DNA of 38,291 bases. Source: Verrucomicrobiota bacterium. GTDB taxonomy: Bacteria > Verrucomicrobiota > Verrucomicrobiae > Limisphaerales > UBA11358. Shown in pieces: positions 1 to 11,000 of this stretch (its first letter is position 1; each line of letters opens with the position of its first letter). The position numbers and the translations under genes were made by a program. The stretch is taken from NCBI GenBank assembly GCA_014860005.1, contig JACZKP010000176.1, positions 1-38,291 on the forward strand, written 5' to 3'. The notes beneath the pieces were generated by a model that worked only from the letters and a program-made list of their open reading frames with translations, was not told the DNA's origin and ran no database searches.

Positions 1-1
1 G

Positions 2-1417
2 GATAGTGATGTGGGGAAGGGGGCGACGTTTCATTTTACGGTGTTGACGAAAGGGGCGGCGGCGGCGGCGGCGCCGGCGTGGCAGGGGCCGCAGCCGCAG
101 TTGGCGGGGCGGCGGTTGTTAGTGGTGGAGGATAATGCAACGAATCAGCGGCTCCTCCGGCATCGGGCGGAGCAGTGGGGAATGCGGGTGACGGTGGCGG
201 ATTCAGGGGACGCGGCGTTGCGGTTGCTGGCGGGTTGTGATTCGCCCTCTCCCCCCACACCCCCCTCACCCGGAGGGTCACAAGGTGAGGGGGGCAGGAC
301 GGTGGGGGGAGAGGGCCACAAAACGTCGGGGTTTGATGTGGTGCTGCTGGATTTGCAGTTGCCGGGGATGGATGGGCTGGCGTTGGCGCAGGAGGTCCGG
401 CGGCTGCCGCAGGGGCGGACGTTGCCGCTGGGGTTGTTATCGTCGGTGCGGTTGCGGAGTGATGATCATCGGGCGTCGGCGTTGGGGATTTCGGTGTTTG
501 TCCACAAGCCGGTGCGGCCGGCGCAGTTGCTGGAGGCGTTATGCCGGGCGTTGAGTGTGCAGGTGCAGCGGGAGAAGAAGTTGCCGGTCACGCCGACCCT
601 GGATGGGACGCTGGCCAGCCGGATGCCGTTGCGGGTGTTGCTGGCGGATGATAATCCGATCAATCAGAAGGTGGGGTTGAGTGTGCTCCAGAAGCTGGGG
701 TATCGGGCGGAGGTGGCGAATAATGGGTTGGAGGTGATGCAGGCGTTGGCGCAGATGCCGTATGATGTGTTGTTTCTGGATGTGCAGATGCCGGAGATGG
801 ATGGACTGGAGTGCGCCCGGCAGATTTCGCGGCGTTGGACGCGGGACAAGCGGCCGGTGATCGTCGCCATGACGGGCAATGCGTTGGCCGGGGATCGGGA
901 GAAGTGTCTGACCGCCGGGATGGATGATTACATTTCCAAGCCCGTGCGGATCGTGGAACTTCAGACCGCGCTGGAGCGCTGGGGGCCAACCAAGTGCCGC
1001 AAACATGACACGGCTTACTTTCTAAGGCATCCGCAATCCATTTCCGCAGGCTTGCTCGATGAAGACGTCCTCGAGGAATTGCGCCAGATGCCCGCCAGCG
1101 GAGGCGTCGGCATGCTGACGGAGTTGATCGGACTCTTCCTGGACAGCGCTCCCGCACGGATCACGCAGATTCAGCAATTCATCAATGACCCGCAAAAGCT
1201 GGCCTTTCACGCGCACGCCCTCAAAAGCATGAGTCTCAATCTCGGCTGCCGCCGCATCATCGAGGTCACTCAAAAACTGGAGGACATCGGTCGTGCCGGG
1301 AATCTCAAAGCCGCGCCGGACCTGCTGCGGGAATTGGAAACGGTTTTTAGCCAGACCAAGGCGCAACTTGCGATTCTTCGCGGCGAAGAGACTGCCAACG
1401 CCGCGCCCGGCACCTGA
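2..1417 (+). CDS. Hybrid sensor histidine kinase, C-terminal part (2 receivers + Hpt), 5' truncated
   Basis: The reading frame is open to the window edge, and its first visible residues (DSDVGKGATFHF) match the G2 box that ends a HATPase domain, so the sensor and kinase parts lie upstream. After an Ala/Pro linker comes receiver 1 (VVEDNATNQ, phospho-acceptor region LLDLQLPGMDG, conserved Lys in HKPVR). Receiver 2 follows (LLADDNPINQ, LDVQMPEMDG, Lys in SKPVR), then a C-terminal Hpt domain whose phosphorylatable His is in AHALKSMSLNLG. This is a multi-step phosphorelay layout (His-Asp-His). Receiver 1 carries about 30 extra residues between helix 2 and strand 3, encoded by a G/C-rich palindrome. 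Codon usage is strongly G-ending up to about position 950 and C-ending after it. The output partner is not visible. Confidence 0.93.
   Translation, partial: DSDVGKGATFHFTVLTKGAAAAAAPAWQGPQPQLAGRRLLVVEDNATNQRLLRHRAEQWGMRVTVADSGDAALRLLAGCDSPSPPTPPSPGGSQGEGGRTVGGEGHKTSGFDVVLLDLQLPGMDGLALAQEVRRLPQGRTLPLGLLSSVRLRSDDHRASALGISVFVHKPVRPAQLLEALCRALSVQVQREKKLPVTPTLDGTLASRMPLRVLLADDNPINQKVGLSVLQKLGYRAEVANNGLEVMQALAQMPYDVLFLDVQMPEMDGLECARQISRRWTRDKRPVIVAMTGNALAGDREKCLTAGMDDYISKPVRIVELQTALERWGPTKCRKHDTAYFLRHPQSISAGLLDEDVLEELRQMPASGGVGMLTELIGLFLDSAPARITQIQQFINDPQKLAFHAHALKSMSLNLGCRRIIEVTQKLEDIGRAGNLKAAPDLLRELETVFSQTKAQLAILRGEETANAAPGT
244..316. repeat. Palindromic repeat inside receiver domain coding sequence
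   Basis: Perfect 15-bp inverted arms at 244-258 and 302-316 enclose a second pair of 11-bp arms at 260-270 and 284-294. The result is a long hairpin made mainly of C runs on the left and G runs on the right. It is read in frame and adds a low-complexity Pro/Ser/Gly-rich segment between the helix 2 and strand 3 parts of the receiver fold. The element looks like a dispersed palindromic repeat rather than original receiver sequence. Confidence 0.8.
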
Positions 1418-1467
1418 TCCAGGTGCGCCACGCCTCTCCCCCCTGACGCGCGCGTTCCGCTCCAAGT

Positions 1468-2421
1468 ATGCTTCTCCGACCCAGACGACTCTCACCCGGC
1501 GACACCCTCGGGATTATCGCGCCCGCTAGCGCGCCACCCGACCCGTCGAGCATTGACCGCGCCGTCGCCACCCTCGAACAGCTTGGTTTCCGGGTGAAGC
1601 TTGCGCGCCACGTGCGCCAGCGTCACGGCTTCCTGGCCGGCACGGATCGCGAACGCGCCGGCGATCTGATGCGCCTGTTCATGGATCGCGAGGTCAACGC
1701 GATTCTTTGCGTGCGCGGCGGCTACGGCACGGCGCGCTTGCTCCCCTTGCTCGACTATCGCGTCATTCGCGAGCACGCGAAGATTCTCGTGGGTTACAGC
1801 GACCTTACCTCGCTGCATTGTGCGCTGCTGACAAAAGCAGAACTGGTTTCGTTCCACGGTCCGATGTTGAACTCGGATTTCGTTCAACCGGCCATGCCGA
1901 AATTCACCCTTCAGAGCTTTCTCCGCACGCTCACCCAGGTCAGCGCACCCGGCGGCATTTCCCAAGGCTACCGCCGCCAGACCGTGAAAGTCCTGCGCCG
2001 GGGCATTGTCCGAGGATCGCTCGTCGGCGGCAATCTCACTTTGCTTTGCACCACTCTCGGCACGCCCTGGCAGCCGCCGTTCCAGGGGCGCATTTTGTTT
2101 CTCGAAGATGTGGGCGAACAACCGTACCGCTTCGACCGGATGCTCACGCAGCTTTTGAATTGCGGCTTGCTCCAGCAGGTGGCCGGGGTGGCCATTGGCC
2201 TCAACTCAGACTGCGAGGACCCGCAGGCAAAACGTGCCCGGGAGTACCGGCAGACTCTCGAAGATGTCCTCAAGGAACGACTACTCCCGCTGAAAGTCCC
2301 CGTCGTAACCGGCCTGCCATTCGGCCACGTTCCGCACAACGCCACGCTGCCGGTGGGCGTCTCCGCCACGTTGGATGGCAACCAGGGCGAATTGTTCCTC
2401 CACGAACCGGGAGTCAGTTAA
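1468..2421 (+). CDS. ldcA: LD-carboxypeptidase (peptidase family S66)
   Basis: A 317-residue protein of the S66 family, which removes the terminal D-alanine from murein tetrapeptides during peptidoglycan recycling by cleaving an L,D bond. The visible family features are the N-terminal PGDTLGIIAPAS strand, RGGYGTARLL, the nucleophile motif GYSDLTSLH (Ser111), Glu213 in FLEDVGEQPYRFDRM, and His287 in LPFGHVPHN. This Ser-Glu-His triad has nearly the same spacing as known LdcA enzymes. No signal peptide is seen, which fits a cytoplasmic recycling enzyme. It begins 50 bp after the kinase gene on the same strand. No Shine-Dalgarno sequence is visible; the start was chosen because it aligns with the usual N-terminus. 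Confidence 0.93.
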   Translation: MLLRPRRLSPGDTLGIIAPASAPPDPSSIDRAVATLEQLGFRVKLARHVRQRHGFLAGTDRERAGDLMRLFMDREVNAILCVRGGYGTARLLPLLDYRVIREHAKILVGYSDLTSLHCALLTKAELVSFHGPMLNSDFVQPAMPKFTLQSFLRTLTQVSAPGGISQGYRRQTVKVLRRGIVRGSLVGGNLTLLCTTLGTPWQPPFQGRILFLEDVGEQPYRFDRMLTQLLNCGLLQQVAGVAIGLNSDCEDPQAKRAREYRQTLEDVLKERLLPLKVPVVTGLPFGHVPHNATLPVGVSATLDGNQGELFLHEPGVS

Positions 2422-2549
2422 CCCGGCCTCGCTCCACGCAACGGCGTTATCGGGGTCTTCCGGCTCGGGCAACGGGCGTCAAACCGCTGACCATAATGGG
2501 CGCGCGAATTGCTTGCTCAGACTGTGCGAATACGACGAAACCTGCGCCC

Positions 2550-2729
2550 ATGAAGCCTGAGACTTTTGTAAAGTTGTTTGAAGAAATGGTGGACTTGAAG
2601 ATCCAGTTGCAACTGGCGGCAAGCCTGAAAGTCAATCCAGATCTGTCCAAGATGCTGGCGGAAAAGCGGGAAACCGACCGCCGCCGACTGGAGCAAATCC
2701 GTGTGGAATTGATCCAGTTCTTGTCCTGA
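2550..2729 (+). CDS. Small hypothetical protein, 59 aa, helical
   Basis: A 59-residue, highly charged protein (MKPETFVKLFEEMVDLKIQL at the N-terminus) predicted to be almost entirely alpha-helical, with many Glu, Lys and Arg residues and regularly spaced Leu. It has no signal peptide or membrane segment. It lies between ldcA and the helicase gene on the same strand, 59 bp before the latter. An in-frame ATG at 2496 would add 18 residues, but these are rich in Cys and do not continue the helix, so the later ATG is preferred. The family is not recognised. It could be a small coiled-coil or adaptor protein. Confidence 0.6.
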   Translation: MKPETFVKLFEEMVDLKIQLQLAASLKVNPDLSKMLAEKRETDRRRLEQIRVELIQFLS

Positions 2730-2788
2730 CTTCAGGTCCCGACCAATGGGCTTGCCATCGCGCGGGGTGAACCTAAACTCCGCGCCCG

Positions 2789-4834
2789 ATGTTGAACCTG
2801 AGCACGCTGAATCCGCAGCAACGCCTGGCCGTTGAGACGATCAAAGGCCCGGTGCTGATTCTGGCCGGCGCCGGCACGGGAAAGACGCGCGTCATCACTT
2901 TTCGCATCGCGCATCTGATCGCGAAAGGAGTTGCGCCGGAAAACATTCTGGGCGTGACGTTCACCAACAAGGCGGCGCGAGAGATGAAGGAACGCGTGGC
3001 CAAACTGCTACCGAAACCGCGTCCCGATAAAGCACGCACCAGGACAAATGAGTCCCGTCCCACCATCAGTACCTTCCACTCGCTCTGTGTGCGGATTCTG
3101 CGCCAGTACATTGACCGGCTCGGCTACAAACGGAATTTTGTGATCTACGATGAATCGGACCAGCTTGGCGCGATCAAGAAGATTCTCGCCAACATTTCCG
3201 CAAAGGGCGAGAAGACTGATCCCACAGCCATTCTCAGCTTGTTGAGCCGGTTCAAGAACGGCGGCGAGCGCGCGGCGGTGTTCGGCGAACCCAGCGTCCG
3301 CGCCCTGACCGAGCACGTTCGCGCGCGATATGAATCCGCCCTGCACGCCTGCAACGCCGTGGACTTCGACGATCTGATCCTGCTCACGCTGCGGCTGTTC
3401 TCCGAACACGCGGACGTGCTGGAAGCGTGCCGCGCCAAGTATCGGTACGTGATGGTGGATGAATATCAGGACACCAATGCCGCACAGTTTCAACTGGTAA
3501 AGCTGCTCACCCAGGAGCATCGCAATCTGTGTGTGGTGGGTGACGACGACCAGAGCATTTACGGCTGGCGCGGCGCGGAAATCGGCAATCTGCTCGACTT
3601 GGAAAAACATTTCCCCGAGGTCAAAGTCGTGAAGCTGGAACAGAATTACCGCTCCACCACCACGATTCTCACCGCGGCCAATGCAATCATCAAACACAAC
3701 GTCCGCCGCCGCGCCAAACAGCTTTGGTCGGATAAAGGCCATGGTGCCAAAATTCTGCTGCGCGCCTTCCACGACGAAGAGGAAGAAGCACGCAGCGTCG
3801 TGGAGCAAATCGAGTTTGGGCGGCTGACGCGGCGGGCAACGTGGCAGGACAACGCAATTTTATTCCGCACCAATCAGCAGGCGCGTCCGCTCGAAACCGC
3901 GTTGCGCCAGGCCGGCGTGCGTTACCACCTCATTGGCGGCCAGAGCTTCTTTGATCGGCGCGAGGTCCGGGATTTCCTGGCGTACCTCAAGACGCTGCTC
4001 AATCCGCATGACGACATCAGTCTGTTGCGCATCGCCAATGTGCCCGCGCGCGGTTTGAGCGACGTGACCATGGAACGACTGCTCGGCGCGAGCCATGAAC
4101 GCAAAGCCTCCGTGTTTGCGACGATGAAAAACCCGGCCGTAACCGCAAGCTTCCAGTCGCGAACCCGTGAAAGTGTTGAGGCGTTTGTGACATTCATCGA
4201 GCGAACGCGTCAAACTTTGCAATCAGACACAACCACCCACGACCCGCGCGGCTTGCAGAATTGGGCGGATCAATTGCTCACGGCGTGCGGCTATTACGAC
4301 GAACTGCGGCGGTCGGAGAAGAACCGCGAAACCGCCGAGAACCGCCTGCGAAATCTGAAGGAACTCGTGGCCACGCTCGATTCCACCGCACCGGCGGCGC
4401 CCCTTTTCGAGCGGCTGCAAAGTTTTCTGGAGCAAATCTGTCTCGACTCCGATCGCGAGGAGGAGGAAGAAGCCCGCGGCGATGCCGTCACATTGATCAC
4501 GATGCATAGTTGCAAGGGGCTGGAGTTCCCGCACGTCCACATCGTTGGACTGGAGGATGGACTCTTGCCGCACACCCGCTCTAAATCCGAAGGCACGCTG
4601 GACGAGGAACGGCGGCTGTTTTATGTCGCCGTCACCCGCGCCATGCAAACCCTCACCATCAGCCACTGTGCCGGACGGAAAAAGTACGGCCAGGTGATGC
4701 CCTGCCAGCCGTCACCATTTCTCAAGGAACTGCCGCCGGAACTGGTGGAACACGAGGACGAGAAAAGCAAAAAGCCAGTCACGCAGGAATCCGGCCGCGA
4801 TTTTTTCGCGGCCATGCGGCAGGCGGCGAATTGA
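2789..4834 (+). CDS. UvrD/Rep/PcrA-family superfamily 1 DNA helicase
   Basis: A 681-residue ATP-dependent 3'-5' DNA helicase, the usual length for Rep/UvrD/PcrA. All canonical motifs are visible in order: Q motif (LNPQQ), Walker A AGAGTGKT (residues 26-33), TFTNKAAREM, motif II VDEYQDTN (about 222), motif III DDQSIYGWRGAE, motif IV QNYRST, motif V TMHSCKGLEFPHV, and motif VI RRLFYVAVTRAM. The protein would unwind DNA in repair or at blocked replication forks. The N-terminal third (FTNKAAREMKERV, then FHSLCVRILR) is Rep-like, but Rep, UvrD and PcrA cannot be told apart with certainty by eye. It starts 59 bp after the small ORF with no visible Shine-Dalgarno sequence. Confidence 0.95.
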   Translation: MLNLSTLNPQQRLAVETIKGPVLILAGAGTGKTRVITFRIAHLIAKGVAPENILGVTFTNKAAREMKERVAKLLPKPRPDKARTRTNESRPTISTFHSLCVRILRQYIDRLGYKRNFVIYDESDQLGAIKKILANISAKGEKTDPTAILSLLSRFKNGGERAAVFGEPSVRALTEHVRARYESALHACNAVDFDDLILLTLRLFSEHADVLEACRAKYRYVMVDEYQDTNAAQFQLVKLLTQEHRNLCVVGDDDQSIYGWRGAEIGNLLDLEKHFPEVKVVKLEQNYRSTTTILTAANAIIKHNVRRRAKQLWSDKGHGAKILLRAFHDEEEEARSVVEQIEFGRLTRRATWQDNAILFRTNQQARPLETALRQAGVRYHLIGGQSFFDRREVRDFLAYLKTLLNPHDDISLLRIANVPARGLSDVTMERLLGASHERKASVFATMKNPAVTASFQSRTRESVEAFVTFIERTRQTLQSDTTTHDPRGLQNWADQLLTACGYYDELRRSEKNRETAENRLRNLKELVATLDSTAPAAPLFERLQSFLEQICLDSDREEEEEARGDAVTLITMHSCKGLEFPHVHIVGLEDGLLPHTRSKSEGTLDEERRLFYVAVTRAMQTLTISHCAGRKKYGQVMPCQPSPFLKELPPELVEHEDEKSKKPVTQESGRDFFAAMRQAAN

Positions 4835-5020
4835 GTTGCGATTTCGCTGTGAACTACCTGTCAAATGCTTGCCGCGTCGAATAACCGGCGAGCCACAGAA
4901 TACTCCCCGCTCATTGACAGCACTCAACCACAACAATCCAGCCTCGCCTTGTCTAACCTGGCCAAATGTGATACTGAAGAACGTGGCTTGGTTTGGTGAT
5001 TGAATGTTTCTGAGAACAAG

Positions 5021-8000
5021 ATGAATTTTTCCTTCCTCCGGGTGACTGCTGGCGGCGTCATGCTTATGGCGTTGTTCGGCAGCCTCAATTCCGCCGCCTC
5101 GGTTGTCATCAGTGAAATCATGTATCATCCCGCCTCGGAGGACGTCCGGGAGGAGTTCATCGAATTGCACAATGCCGGAACGACCAACGTGAGCCTGCTG
5201 GGCTGGCGCTTCAGCAAAGGAGTTCAATTCACCTTTCCGAGTGTCTCGCTCGCAGCGGGCGACTACCTGGTGGTCGCGGCGGACGTGACCACATTCACCA
5301 ACAAATATCACGGCGTAACCAACGTGGTGGGAACTTGGACCGGGCGGCTCAGCAACAGTCGTGAAGACATTGCTCTTGATGACGCGGCGGGCAATCGCGT
5401 GGACAGCGTCAAGTACGCCGACGAGGGCGATTGGGCGGTGCGCAGGCGCGGGCCGATGGACCGGAATCATCGCGGCTGGATCTGGTTCGCCGAACATGAT
5501 GGTGGCGGGAAATCCCTGGAACTCATCAATCCCAAATTCTCCAACAACCATGGCGTAAACTGGGCCTCCAGCCTGACTACTGATGGCACGCCGGGCGCAC
5601 CGAATTCCGTCGCGCAAACCAACATCGCGCCAGTGATTCGCGAGGTGCAACATCTGCCGCCGGTGCCTCGTTCCACTGACAACGTCCTCGTCACCGCGCG
5701 GCTGCTCGACGAACGCGGCTCCAATGTCACGGCTTCGCTTCACTGGCGCGTGGATGGTGCCGGTCCCGCGTTCACAAGCGTGCCGATGCCTGATGACGGG
5801 TTGCATGACGACGGCGCGGCGAATGACGGAATTGTTGCCGCAACCATTCCCGCCCAGGCAAACAACGCCGTCGTGGAATTTTATATCGAGGCAACCGATT
5901 TCGACGGTTTGACCCGCACCTGGCCCGCGGCAGCCCAGGATGCCAATGGTGATTCGCTGGGACAGGTCTGCAACGCGCTGTATCAAGTGGACGATGCTCC
6001 GTACCCGGGCGTGTCTCCGCTCTACAAAATGGTGATGACGGAGGCCGAGCGCGCAGAACTGGCGCAAATCGGCAGCGGCGGGTATCCCGGCGAGTCGTTG
6101 AGCGACGCGCAAATGAACGGGACCTTCATCAGTCTGGACGCGACTGGCACCGAGGTCCGATACACCGTTGGGTTCCGGAATCGTGGTCACGGCAGCCGCA
6201 ATCGCAAGCCGAACAACCAGCGGGTGAATTTCGTTTCAGACCGGACCTGGAAGGGCGTGTCCGGGTTGAACCTGAATGCGCAATACACGCACGTTCAGAT
6301 TCTCGGTTCGGTGCTCAGTCTCAAATCGGGTGTGATTGGCGCGGATTCTCGGCCGGTGCAGGTGCGCGTCAACAACGCCAATCTGGCCAACAACGGCCCC
6401 CAGACTTACGGCGGAATGTATGCGGCCAACGAAGCGATTGGCAGCGATTGGGCGGACCACTGGTTTCCCGACGACAGTTCCGGCAACGTCTATCGCGTCA
6501 TTCGCGACATTGCGCCGCCGGATTTCAACTACCGCGGCACGGATCAAAACGCGTACACCAACACCTGGTTCAAGGAGTCGAACGTCAGCGAGGACAACTG
6601 GTCCGACCTGATTGGAATGTTGCGCATCATGGGGACCAACGATCTGTTCACCACCGAATCCGCTCGTGGCGTGATCAACGCGGAGCAATGGCTGACTTAT
6701 CTGGCGGTCATGGCGCTGTTCGAGAACCGGGAAACTTCGCCCAACACCGGACACAATGACGATTACTTCGTGTATGCCGGCGTGAACGATCCCCGCTTCA
6801 TCCTGATGTATTATGACCTCGATACCATTCTTGGTGAGGGCAGCGCGGCCGGTGCGACCAACGCCACAATCTTTGGCGCCACGGCCATGCCGGGTTTTAA
6901 TCGCTTCATGCGCTCACCTGATTTCGAGCCGGTGTACTACCGCACCCTGCAGCGCCTGCTCGACACCACCTTCTCGGCCGCCGAGTTCAACACCACCGTG
7001 GATCAGACGTTGGGCGAATTCGCACCGGCCAGCGTGACCTCCCGAATCAAAACCTGGATGAACGGACGGCGTGCCTACGTGCAATCGGTCATTGCCCCAT
7101 TCCTGACGACGAACGCCGTTGCGCCCGTTGCCAGCATTACTGGCGAACCGCGCTCCCCGACTCCGTTGCGCACGGCCACGCTCACGGTGGGCGGCGCGGG
7201 TGTCACGCAATACCGCTACAAACTCAATGACGGCGACTTCAATGCCGCCACGCCGGTGGCCACGCCGATCACACTGTCGGACCTGCCTCAAGGCAGCACG
7301 AACGTTGCGTGGGTCATCGGCGCCGGCGCTGACAACGTCTGGCAAAGCGAGGCGAGCGCGACTACCTCGATGCAATGGGTGATCAACACCTATTGGCCCG
7401 CCGTGCGCATCAACGAAGTGCTGGCCCGCAACGTCGCCAGTTTCAATCACGCGGGAACTTTTCCCGACGCCATCGAGCTTTACAACGAAGGCAGCACCGT
7501 CGTGGACCTCTCCGGGCTGCGGCTTTCCGACCGGGTGAATTTGCCGAACAAATTCACTTTCCCCAACGGCACCACGCTCGCTGCGGGCGCTCATCTTGTC
7601 GTGCTGGCCAACAATGCGGACGGCACACCCGGCCTGCACACCGGCTTCTCACTCAATCAGGATGGCGAAGGCGTGTTCCTGTTCGACACGGTCAGCAGTG
7701 GTGGTGCGCTGTTGGACTCCGCTGAGTTCGGCCTGCAACTGGCAGACCTTTCCATCGGTCGCCTGAATGGCGGCGAGTTCATGCTCACCCAGCCGACGCT
7801 CGGCGCGGCCAACCTTGCCCAGCCGCTCGGTGGCGTGATGAGCCTAAGCATCAATGAGTGGCTCGCCAGCGAGTTCGCTTTGTTTCCGACCGACTTCATT
7901 GAAATCTACAATCCGAATCCCCTGCCCGTGGCGATGGGCGGTCTTTACTTCACGGACAATCCCCTCGGCCAGCCCAAGCGGCACGCCGTCGCGCCATTGA

Positions 8001-11000
8001 CATTTATTGGCGCGCAGGGTTATTGCGTCTTCAAGCCCGACAGCGACCCGGAGCAAGGCGCGGATCATTTGAATTTTGGTCTCGCTGCCGAGCAGGGAAT
8101 GATTGCGCTGTTGACGCCGGAGTTGGAGACGATTGATTGCATCGCTTACGGCCCGCAACGCACGGACGTTTCGCAAGGACGCTCGCCCGACGGTAGCGGG
8201 ACTATTGCTTCCTTCCTTCAGCCCTCTCCCGGTGCGCCCAACCCCGGCGCCAGTTCGTCGGTTCAAACCGTGACGCTCGTCACGCTCACGAACGTCTGGC
8301 GTTTCAACCAGACTGACGACCTGACTTCCGTCAACTGGACGACGGCCGCTTATTCCGATGACAGTTGGCCCGCGGGCGCCGCGCTGCTTTACCATGACGA
8401 CGATCCGCTGCCGGGCCCCAAGAACACGGAACTGACGATCGGACGCATGACGTATTATTTCCGCACGCATTTCAATTTTAGCGGCGATCCCGCCACCGCT
8501 GTGCTGCGCCTGTCGCCATTCGTGGATGACGGCGCCATCTTTTATCTGAATGGCCAACCGCTCTACAATCTGGCCGTTACCGGCACGCTACTCACCTATT
8601 CCACGCCGGCGTCACGCAACGTGAACAACGCGGTGCTCGAAGGTCCGTTCACTGTGCCGGCCACAAATCTGGTCCCGGGCGACAACGTGCTGGCGGTGGA
8701 GGTCCACCAGGTAAACACGACAAGTGGTGACATTGTCTTCGGCGCGCAACTGGACGCAGCCATCACGACGCCCGCCGGGCCGGCAATCGTGTTGAATGAA
8801 ATTCTCGCCAACAACCAGTCCATCACCAATGCCGCGGGCCGGACGCCCGATTGGGTCGAGCTGTACAACCCCCGCACGAACAGCATTGATCTGGGTGACT
8901 TGAGTCTCAGTGACGATCCCGGCGTGCCACGCAAATGGGTCTTCGCGAATGGCACCACGCTCGCGCCGGACGGCTATCTCGTCATCCAGTTCGACGATGG
9001 TTTGCCAGCCACCGCCGACAACACCGGCTTCGCCCTCAGCGCCAGCGGCGATGGGGTTTACCTTTTCCAACGCCCGGCGCTAGGCGGGGCCGTGCTCAGT
9101 TCCGTCACCTTTGGATTGCAAGCCAGCGATTTTTCCATTGGCCGCGTGCCGAACGGAAGCGGCGACTGGATCATCACCTTGCCGACGCGCAATTCACAGA
9201 ATGTCGCCGCCGGACTGGGCAATGCGTCGTTTCTCGTAATCAACGAGTGGATGGCGAACCCAACCACCGGTGCTGACTGGTTCGAGCTTTACAATCCGAA
9301 CGCGCAACCGGTGGACCTCAGCGGCCTCGCACTCACGGATAATCCTTCAGTGCGCAACAAGTCGCCGTTCCCGCCGCGGTCTTTCATCGGTCCGAGGAGC
9401 CACGTGCAACTCATCGCGGATGACAACCAGGCCAGCGGTGCGGATCATGTGGCGTTTCAGCTCAGCGCGGACGGCGAGTTCATCGGCCTTTACTGGCCCG
9501 CTGGCACACAGATTCACACCGTCTCCTTCGGGCCACAAACCTCCGGCATTTCAGAAGGCCGATTTCCCGACGGCGCAGCGGCGATCGTGAGCTTTCCGGA
9601 CACCGCATCGCCAGGCTCGCCGAATTACCAGTTGCTGACCAATGTTGTCATCAACGAATTGCTCAGTCACACCGATCCACCGCTGGAAGATGCCGTCGAA
9701 ATTCACAACCTCAGCTCCAATGCCGTGGACCTCAGCGGCTGGTATTTGAGCAACACCGGAGAGAATCCGGCAAAATTCCTGGTGCCGGCCAACACCGTGT
9801 TGGCGGCAGGCGGTTTCCAGGTTTTCTATCAATACCAGTTCGACAACGCTGTCGCTCCGGGCGTGCTATCACCGTTCAGCTTCAATTCCGCGCACGGCGA
9901 TGAATTCCATCTCTCGCAGACGGACACGAACGGCAGCCTGACGGGCTTCCGGGCCCGGGCGAAGTTTGGCGCGGCGACCAATGGCATTTCCTTCGGCCGC
10001 TTCGTCACCAGTGTCGGCGAAGAATTTGTTGCGATGAGCAGCCGCTCGTTCGGCGTGGATAACCCTGCGAACGTGGCTCAATTCCGCACTGGCACGGGCT
10101 CGGCCAATCCTTATCCGCGCGTCGGCCCTGTCGTGGTCAGCGAAATCAATTATCGCCCGGCCACCAATTACCTGGGCAATACGAACGCCGCTGAGTTCCT
10201 CGAGTTGTTGAACATCACGAGCGACCCTGTAACGCTTTACGATCCGGCGGCCACGACGAACACCTGGCGCATCTCCGGTGGCGTGGAATTCACCTTCCCC
10301 ATGAACGTGACATTGCCCGCGGGCGGGTCGGCGTTGATCGTGAGTTTCGATCCCATCGCCGATCCGGCGCAGTCGAACTGGTTTCGCACCGCGTATCAGG
10401 TGTTGCCGAATGTCCGAATGTTTGGGCCTTGGACGGGCGCGCTGGCCAATGAAGGCGAGCGTCTTGAATTGCTCCGACCAGACCCGCCGCAACGACCGCC
10501 GCAACCCGATGCCGGTTTCGTGCCTTACGTGCTGGTGGAGCACGTTCATTATCTACCGGCAGCGCCCTGGCCCACGAACGGTGTTGGTGCCGGAAGCTCA
10601 CTTCAACGCGCCGTGCCCGCCGGATTTGGCAACGAACCGTTATTTTGGTTTGCCGCCCCGCCTTCCGCCGGAGCCAGCCTCAACGACACCGATGGCGACG
10701 GGTTGCCGGATTACTGGGAGATCATGCATGGATTAAGCCCGACCAATTCCGTTGGATTGGACGGCGCAAACGGCGATCCCGACAATGACGGCCAGAGCAA
10801 CCGCCAGGAATTTCTCGCGGGCAGCAATCCGCAAATCGGCAGCGACTACTTCCACATTGAATCCGTGAGCCTGGATGCAAACATCGTCACGCTTCGGTTT
10901 CAAGCCGCCGGTGGCCGTACCTACAGTGTTCTTTACCGCGACGACTCGCCGGTCGGGCCTTGGCTCAAGCTGGCCGATGTTCCGCTCAGTGCGAACTCCC

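Noticed and set aside
4914..4942. Promoter for the lamin-tail gene with a perfect TTGACA
   Set aside because: The -35 consensus is present at 4914-4919, but no acceptable -10 lies 15-19 bp downstream.
4712..6190. Long minus-strand open frame (492 codons)
   Set aside because: It overlaps the helicase end and the lamin-tail gene, both with clear family motifs on the plus strand. Its own translation is His/Arg/Val-rich without any motif, typical of an antisense shadow in GC-rich DNA.
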